A stretch of DNA of 46,205 nucleotides from positions 1 to 46,205 of the forward strand of contig JAJPJO010000537.1 in assembly GCA_021324135.1 (NCBI GenBank), read 5' to 3'. Source of the DNA: Pseudomonadota bacterium (lineage in GTDB: Bacteria; Cyanobacteriota; Vampirovibrionia; Obscuribacterales; Obscuribacteraceae). A program made the position numbers and the translations under genes. A model generated the notes under the pieces. The model was given only the letters and a program-made list of their open reading frames with translations, made no database searches and was not told the origin of the DNA. Numbering within the stretch: position 1 is the stretch's first letter; every line of letters begins with the position of its first letter. Below, in pieces: positions 41,496-46,205 of this stretch.

Positions 41496-42664
41496 AGTTA
41501 GCAACAAAATTTGGCCACTTCGGTGGTGTCTTTGTGCCTGAAACCTTGATTCCGGCACTCGAGGAGCTGGAAGATTCATTCTTGCGATTTCAGGACAACA
41601 TCGACTGCTTAGAGGAGCTCGGGCATTTTCTCAAGCATTATGCCGGCAGGCCGACTCCTTTATACTACGCAAGTAATCTTTCGCGTCAGTGGGGCGCAGA
41701 GATCTATCTCAAACGAGAAGATCTTCTTCATGGCGGTGCCCACAAGACTAACAACGCTCTTGGTCAGGCTCTCTTAGCCAGGTTTATGGGCAAGAAACGC
41801 CTGATTGCCGAGACCGGGGCCGGGCAACATGGTGTTGCCACCGCTATGGCAGGCGCGGTTCTCGGTATACCAGTGGAAGTCTACATGGGTGCTGTTGATA
41901 TCGAGCGTCAACATCAGAATGTATTGCGCATGCAACTGCTTGGAGCTCGAGTGCACCCGGTGGAGACCGGCGGACGCACTCTCAAAGATGCGATAAACGC
42001 AGCGCTTCGCGACTGGGTCTCTAATCTCGATTCCACTCACTACGTGCTCGGCACAGCGGCCGGTCCGCATCCGTTTCCGACAATCGTTAAGTACTTTCAA
42101 AGCATAATCGGCAAGGAAGCGAAGGAGCAATTCAAGCAGATGCACGGCGGATTGCCCGAAGCAGTTGTGGCATGTGTGGGCGGCGGCTCCAATGCCATAG
42201 GCATCTTCTCCGCTTTCATATCCACACCGCAGGTGGTGCTGATCGGTGTCGAGCCGGCCGGTAAGGGTCTGGAGACGAATGAGCACGGTGCCGTTTTGCA
42301 AAAAGGAGTAGATGGTTGCTTGCATGGCATGATCAGCAAGGTTTTGCAAGACACCGACGGGCAGATCAAAGAAACTCACAGCATCGCCGCCGGTCTCGAC
42401 TATCCATCGGTCGGACCCGAGCATGCCCACCTGGGAAAAACCGGACGAGCCATTTATGGCTCGGCGACTGATGAAGAGGCGGTGCAAGCCTTAATAGAAG
42501 TCTCGCGTCTGGAGGGCATCATTCCGGCGCTGGAGAGTTCCCATGCTCTGGCTTACGTGCGCAAGCAGGCAATGTATAACGGCTCCTTGTCAGGCAAGGC
42601 CGTTTTAGTGAACGTATCAGGACGAGGAGATAAAGATCTTGAGAGGATTGCAGAATATGTCTAA
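41492..42664 (+). CDS. trpB: Tryptophan synthase beta subunit
   Basis: 390 aa PLP enzyme that joins indole and serine. PLP-binding Lys85 ([17 protein letters not shown]), [17 protein letters not shown] with the catalytic Glu, the glycine-rich phosphate loop [17 protein letters not shown] and the C-terminal [15 protein letters not shown]-terminal [20 protein letters not shown] identifies the TrpB1 type that pairs with TrpA. Overlaps trpA by 8 bp. Confidence 0.97.
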   Translation: MKLATKFGHFGGVFVPETLIPALEELEDSFLRFQDNIDCLEELGHFLKHYAGRPTPLYYASNLSRQWGAEIYLKREDLLHGGAHKTNNALGQALLARFMGKKRLIAETGAGQHGVATAMAGAVLGIPVEVYMGAVDIERQHQNVLRMQLLGARVHPVETGGRTLKDAINAALRDWVSNLDSTHYVLGTAAGPHPFPTIVKYFQSIIGKEAKEQFKQMHGGLPEAVVACVGGGSNAIGIFSAFISTPQVVLIGVEPAGKGLETNEHGAVLQKGVDGCLHGMISKVLQDTDGQIKETHSIAAGLDYPSVGPEHAHLGKTGRAIYGSATDEEAVQALIEVSRLEGIIPALESSHALAYVRKQAMYNGSLSGKAVLVNVSGRGDKDLERIAEYV

Positions 42665-43568
42665 GACAAATGAGCCGAGCACAACCGGACGGATTGAGAA
42701 AAAATTCCGGCACTTAGCGGAAACGAATAAAAAGGCTGTGATACCATTTACGGTGCTGGGCTTTCCGGATAAAGAAACATCTCTGCGCTCTATCGAGGCC
42801 TTGATCGCAGGCGGAGCGCATGTGCTTGAATTGGGCTTGCCATTCTCAGACCCGATGGCAGACGGTCCCATCATCGAGGCGGCCGCGAAACAAACGGTCG
42901 AGCAAGGTTTTTCCATAGCCGATGCACTCGAGCTCATCGCCACCGTTCGCCAACGCCATCCCGAACTGCCAATCGTCATCCTCTCGTACTTCAATCTTGC
43001 CTTTGCCCGCGGAGTCGAGCCGTTCTTACAACAGTTGAAGAAGGCAGGAGCGGACGGCATCACTTTTGTCGATCTGCCTGTCGAAGAGTGCGCAGAGACA
43101 TACAAGCAGGCAGCGGCGATTGGCCTGGCGCCGGTGATGCTCGTGTCGCCGCTGACATCGCCGGAGCGCCTCGCGAAAATTCTCGAATATGCCGAGGGTT
43201 ACATCTACCTGGTTTCAAGAGCAGGGATTACCGGGTTAGAAGAAACGTTTAACAGTGGACTGAAATCGCTGATCAATATGATCAAGCAATCATCCACCCT
43301 TCCGGTTTGCATCGGCTTTGGAATTTCCAGGCCGATTCACGTCCGCGGCATGATCGCACACGGAGCCGATGGAGTGATAGTGGGCTCGAAAATTGTCGCG
43401 ATGATTCAGGGCTCGCAGACTTCTTTCAACCCCGATGAGCTGAGCGCTTTTGTCCAGGAGCTGGTGCTGGCGGCACAAGATGCGGTGCCGCCCAAAGAAG
43501 AAAAGGCGAAAAATTGCCTATTTGAAGTGCCGGTTAAAGACAAAGAAAAGATAGAAGTAGCCAAATAG
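42657..43568 (+). CDS. trpA: Tryptophan synthase alpha subunit
   Basis: 303 aa from the ATG at 42657. TIM barrel releasing indole from indoleglycerol phosphate. Catalytic Glu58 ([16 protein letters not shown]) and Asp69, spaced as in the E. coli enzyme; phosphate loop [13 protein letters not shown] and [13 protein letters not shown]. The C-terminal 30 residues (PPKEEKAKN...) extend past the usual end. The last 51 bp overlap an opposing small membrane-protein gene. Last gene of the operon. Confidence 0.95.
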   Translation: MSKTNEPSTTGRIEKKFRHLAETNKKAVIPFTVLGFPDKETSLRSIEALIAGGAHVLELGLPFSDPMADGPIIEAAAKQTVEQGFSIADALELIATVRQRHPELPIVILSYFNLAFARGVEPFLQQLKKAGADGITFVDLPVEECAETYKQAAAIGLAPVMLVSPLTSPERLAKILEYAEGYIYLVSRAGITGLEETFNSGLKSLINMIKQSSTLPVCIGFGISRPIHVRGMIAHGADGVIVGSKIVAMIQGSQTSFNPDELSAFVQELVLAAQDAVPPKEEKAKNCLFEVPVKDKEKIEVAK

Positions 43569-43796
43569 AGCGATGAGCATCGCGATGCCGGCCATGATCG
43601 GCCCGAGCAGAGGCGCATGCCAGAACATCCCGGTAAGCGTGCATATGACTGCCATCGTCAGACCCGTGCGCAGAACGCTGCCAAAGAGGAAGCGCGCAAT
43701 CTGCTTGCCATAGACGAACAGCAATATAGCCGGCGCGAAGACCGCAATCGCAATCAGGAGCGCCGAGAGCTTCGCGGTAAAGTGATCAAACTCCAT
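43518..43796 (-). CDS. Small three-helix membrane protein
   Basis: 92 aa with three hydrophobic helices (LSALLIAIAVFAPAILLFVY, GLTMAVICTLTGMFW and [20 protein letters not shown]) separated by short basic loops (GKQIARFLFG). No family is recognised. It reads towards trpA and shares 51 bp with its 3' end on the other strand. The membrane character is consistent along the frame, which supports a real gene despite the overlap. Confidence 0.6.
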   Translation of the reverse strand: MEFDHFTAKLSALLIAIAVFAPAILLFVYGKQIARFLFGSVLRTGLTMAVICTLTGMFWHAPLLGPIMAGIAMLIALFGYFYLFFVFNRHFK

Positions 43797-43941
43797 AAAC
43801 GCCCTGGCTCCTCGATGCCTACTCTTCGTCCATTGTACATCCGCCGATGCCTGCTTGAGAAATATTAATTTCCTGCACCCCCCTCCTAACTGCGCAAGCC
43901 TCTGCGTATTGCTTTCTAATCCACTGCTTTAGGCTTCGCGC

Positions 43942-45204
43942 ATGAATAACACCGGCTACAGACGTTCCAGTGGCCAAATACAGAGACCAAAAGGGCGGCG
44001 ATGCATGGAAATAGGTGAGTTCCAGGTCGCCTCCCTGTCGCTTTTGCTCTGGGACAGCATCACTCTTGAACCTGATTTCATCACTGAGGTGACCATCGCG
44101 CTGTGCGATCGTCTGCAAGAGGAGCATAACCGCGGTCGTCCCTATGGTGCCCTGCATCCCGACAATGTCGTCTTCAGTATTTCAAGCGGACGTATTTCTC
44201 ACCTGCGGCTCGACGAACCATTGAAAGAAACCGAAGATGATGAGAAAGAAGGTGATCTTATATTTGCTCAGCGAGTCTATCGCAGCCCTGAGCAAACAAA
44301 AGGTCTTCCCGCCTGCATGCAGTCCGATGTCTACGCCATTGGACAGATCATGAACATTGCTCTCACTGGTGTTCCGTTGCAGGGAAGAAAAAAACGTTTG
44401 TACACAAGAGAAGGTGATGGAAACCCGGGGCGCAGCGAGCGTAAGCTTGCTCGGCTCGAGCGCATAATACGATTTTGTACTGCCTACAACCCCCCACACC
44501 GCTATGCCGATCTGCGCGATCTCAAAGGCGATCTGAGGCGAGTGCGCGATGATCTGCCGCCGCTCGGACCTTCCCATTTGCCTCACCGCTCCGCCCCTCG
44601 CATCCGCTGGACTCTAGCGCTGGTGCAACTGCTGGCCATTACCTCAATATTATGGATCTCATCCTGGACTAATGTCGGAATGAGCCGCGAGTCACCGCCG
44701 GTGGTGGAAACAATCTGGAGCAAAGCCGCTAAAGAATATCATTTCGGCGATCAATTCTCGCTGACTATCGTTCCTAAAGAAAAATGCTATTGCTACCTTT
44801 TCTACACCTGCAAGCTCAGAAGCAGCATCTCATTGTATCCATCCAGGAATCAGGGCTTGAACACAATTTCTCCCTCCGCTCCCTTGCCGATCTCGACGCT
44901 TGGAAGATACAGCCTCACGGTCGACGACGATCCGAGCGGAAAGCTGGTGGTCCTGTCGATTCGCGACGGCGCCAGAGGTAAATGGATCAAGGATAAAGTG
45001 CTGAGCGCCAGTGATTGGGATCAAACGGAGGAGCCGAAAGATCACTGGCTCAAGCTATCTGAAACTGCACTGCTGGATCGCATCAAGCAATTGAAAGCCG
45101 AGTATCCGAGCGACGTGTATTACTCCATCGAAACGGCGCCAACCGCTCGGCGTGAAACACAGCATTCCATCTCACGCCAGGCATCGAACGACGACGGCTG
45201 GTAA
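43942..45204 (+). CDS. Truncated pseudokinase with TM and DUF4384-like domain
   Basis: 420 aa; ATG 43942, or ATG 44005. Residues about 45-215 resemble the C-lobe of a Ser/Thr protein kinase: GRPYGALHPDNVVF at the catalytic loop, RLDEP at DFG, YRSPEQTKG at the APE segment and QSDVYAIGQIM at helix F. The catalytic Asp of HRD is Ala70, the following Lys is His72, DFG is DEP, and no Gly-rich loop or N-lobe Lys is present, so it should be inactive. A transmembrane helix follows (about 224-245). The outside domain (about 268-385, FGDQFSLTIVPKEKCYCYLF, GKLVVLSI) resembles DUF4384, found fused to kinases and caspases. Confidence 0.75.
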   Translation: MNNTGYRRSSGQIQRPKGRRCMEIGEFQVASLSLLLWDSITLEPDFITEVTIALCDRLQEEHNRGRPYGALHPDNVVFSISSGRISHLRLDEPLKETEDDEKEGDLIFAQRVYRSPEQTKGLPACMQSDVYAIGQIMNIALTGVPLQGRKKRLYTREGDGNPGRSERKLARLERIIRFCTAYNPPHRYADLRDLKGDLRRVRDDLPPLGPSHLPHRSAPRIRWTLALVQLLAITSILWISSWTNVGMSRESPPVVETIWSKAAKEYHFGDQFSLTIVPKEKCYCYLFYTCKLRSSISLYPSRNQGLNTISPSAPLPISTLGRYSLTVDDDPSGKLVVLSIRDGARGKWIKDKVLSASDWDQTEEPKDHWLKLSETALLDRIKQLKAEYPSDVYYSIETAPTARRETQHSISRQASNDDGW

Positions 45205-45215
45205 AATTATTGGCG

Positions 45216-46004
45216 ATGCAACCACCAGACCGCCAGACATTTTCTATTTCACGATATTGTTTATACGGTGTTGTCCTGCTGCTATGCATGCAATTTCTGA
45301 CTTCATGCACGAATCGTTCAGATTGGCAGTCAACTCTGAGACAGGCCGAATCGATCGAAAAGCGCGAAGACTACAAAGAATCTCGTAAACTTTATGAGCA
45401 AGCGATCGAGCAGGCGAAGTCATCCGGGGTTGCGGATCTGGAGCTGAATTCTGCATATATTGAGTTGGCTCGCGTGTGCCAATTGGAAGGCGATCATGAA
45501 ACGGCCCGAAATGTAATCGATGCAGCTCTGGAGCGGTCCCGCAAAACATGTGGAGAGAACAGCCCCAGACTTGCTTCGCTCCTCAGAGCAAGCGCAGAAC
45601 TGCACTATAAACAGCATGATCTCGAGCAGGCCGAGGCGCAAGCAAGACAACTTTTGACAATCGAGAAGTCAGAGCCGGACCCGGACAAAATGGCACTGAT
45701 CGATACGATCAATCTCATTATCAGTGCGGCTTGTGCCCGCGATCGCTGTATCGATACGGAGCCCCTGGTGAAAGAGCAGTTAGAGCTGCGCCGGCAACTG
45801 TATGGTTCCGAGCATCCCCAGGTGGCCGTCAGCTTTGCCCTCATGGGCGAGATCGCTGAGAAGAAGGGGAGGCTGAAGGAGGCCATTTCGTACTATGAAA
45901 AGGCTCTTGCGATCAGGCAGAAGAATCAAAGGCAGTTAGTCGATGGCACCAGAAAGAAGATCGAACAACTTCGCGCCGAGATTCTCAAGTCAGGTATGCA
46001 TTAG
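45216..46004 (+). CDS. TPR lipoprotein
   Basis: 262 aa from the ATG at 45216. The signal peptide ends in a lipobox, FLTSC (Cys31), so it is probably lipid-anchored. The rest is alpha-helical TPR repeats: YKESRKLYEQAIEQAKSSG, LELNSAYIELARVCQLEGDH, LASLLRASAELHYKQHDLEQ and VAVSFALMGEIAEKKGRLKE. These are kinesin-light-chain-like repeats that bind protein partners. It starts 11 bp after the pseudokinase gene, suggesting they work together. Confidence 0.8.
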   Translation: MQPPDRQTFSISRYCLYGVVLLLCMQFLTSCTNRSDWQSTLRQAESIEKREDYKESRKLYEQAIEQAKSSGVADLELNSAYIELARVCQLEGDHETARNVIDAALERSRKTCGENSPRLASLLRASAELHYKQHDLEQAEAQARQLLTIEKSEPDPDKMALIDTINLIISAACARDRCIDTEPLVKEQLELRRQLYGSEHPQVAVSFALMGEIAEKKGRLKEAISYYEKALAIRQKNQRQLVDGTRKKIEQLRAEILKSGMH

Positions 46005-46034
46005 AGTGCGCCTGGTAGCGCACCGCATGCAGTA

Positions 46035-46205
46035 TCACTGGTTTGCAGCCGGCGTTCTTTGACTGAACGCCGCCATAAAGAGAAGAGCGAAAGCCAGACT
46101 TTTCGCCAGGCAGGCCACGAACATGATAATTCCAAGACCGGTGCCTATGCCGGAAGCGCCATCACCCTGTTTCATCATGAAGCTAGGCAACCAGGCTTGC
46201 GCCAC
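46035..46205 (-). CDS. C-terminal part of a membrane protein
   Basis: A frame on the minus strand enters from the right edge and stops at 46035 (56 residues visible). It contains a hydrophobic helix, GLGIIMFVACLAKSLAFALL, and ends in a short polar tail. The family cannot be told from this piece. It is convergent with the TPR lipoprotein gene (30-bp gap). Confidence 0.6.
   Translation of the reverse strand: MAQAWLPSFMMKQGDGASGIGTGLGIIMFVACLAKSLAFALLFMAAFSQRTPAANQ
46050..46072. terminator. Hairpin near the convergent gene ends
   Basis: CGGCGTTC (46050-46057) pairs with GAACGCCG (46065-46072), an 8-bp stem with a 7-nt loop. It lies 46 bp after the TPR lipoprotein stop and inside the last codons of the opposing gene. 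There is no T-run on the plus strand after it, so termination is only possible, not certain. Confidence 0.35.

Overview
The window is a gene-dense bacterial chromosome segment of roughly 52% GC, with no rRNA, phage or insertion-sequence block. Signal peptides, lipoproteins, TatC, an AsmA/YhdP-like giant protein and c-type cytochromes point to a diderm. The palindrome GCGATCGC, the HIP1 motif known from cyanobacteria, occurs at least seven times in 46 kb, where about one would be expected. Together with many degenerate signalling proteins and Pro/Gln-rich secreted proteins, this suggests a non-photosynthetic relative of cyanobacteria (Vampirovibrionia/Melainabacteria, perhaps Obscuribacterales). 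That placement is an inference; no marker here proves it.

Layout. 1-191: tail of an unknown gene. 568-2395: a REC-GAF-LuxR regulator with a degenerate receiver, overlapping a MESH1-type (p)ppGpp hydrolase. 2408-7703: a Gln-rich lipoprotein divergent from a 1400-aa AsmA-like protein. 7814-12119: a Xer recombinase, an HTH/zinc-ribbon protein and a secreted VirB10-like protein. 12442-15467: translation genes rpsF-ssb-rpsR, tRNA-Leu(CAG) and infC-rpmI-rplT. 15512-19693: an RNA methyltransferase, then a diheme cytochrome c coupled to a receiver and a REC-Hpt-REC-REC-pseudoGGDEF phosphorelay protein. 19739-24018: a secreted protein, tatC, an M50-like membrane protease with TPRs and a protease-dead paralogue. 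24219-27970: a cache-HAMP-GAF-GAF-GGDEF diguanylate cyclase and a HAD phosphatase. 28247-32008: an Eis-like acetyltransferase divergent from folK-acpS-DUF62 and a membrane protein. 32009-34421: a repeat element, an orphan MazF/PemK toxin, a small ORF, and a B12-binding protein with a membrane partner. 34590-43568: a 2-oxo-acid decarboxylase and a complete trpEGDCFBA operon. 43518-46205: a small membrane protein, a pseudokinase-TM-DUF4384 protein, a TPR lipoprotein and a truncated membrane gene.

Main points. The trp operon is preceded by a leader peptide not previously called as a gene (36350-36430, 26 codons, five Trp). A perfect 11-bp terminator with a T-run follows it, along with a mutually exclusive antiterminator pairing, which is a complete transcription attenuator. 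TrpE lacks the usual LLES feedback motif, so attenuation may be the main Trp control. The preceding decarboxylase has the catalytic set of indolepyruvate/phenylpyruvate decarboxylases. A two-hairpin repeat of about 127 bp occurs twice (13772-13897 and 32114-32241), each copy beside unrelated short tandem repeats. Several proteins look like catalytically dead versions of signalling enzymes: receiver, GGDEF, kinase and M50 protease.
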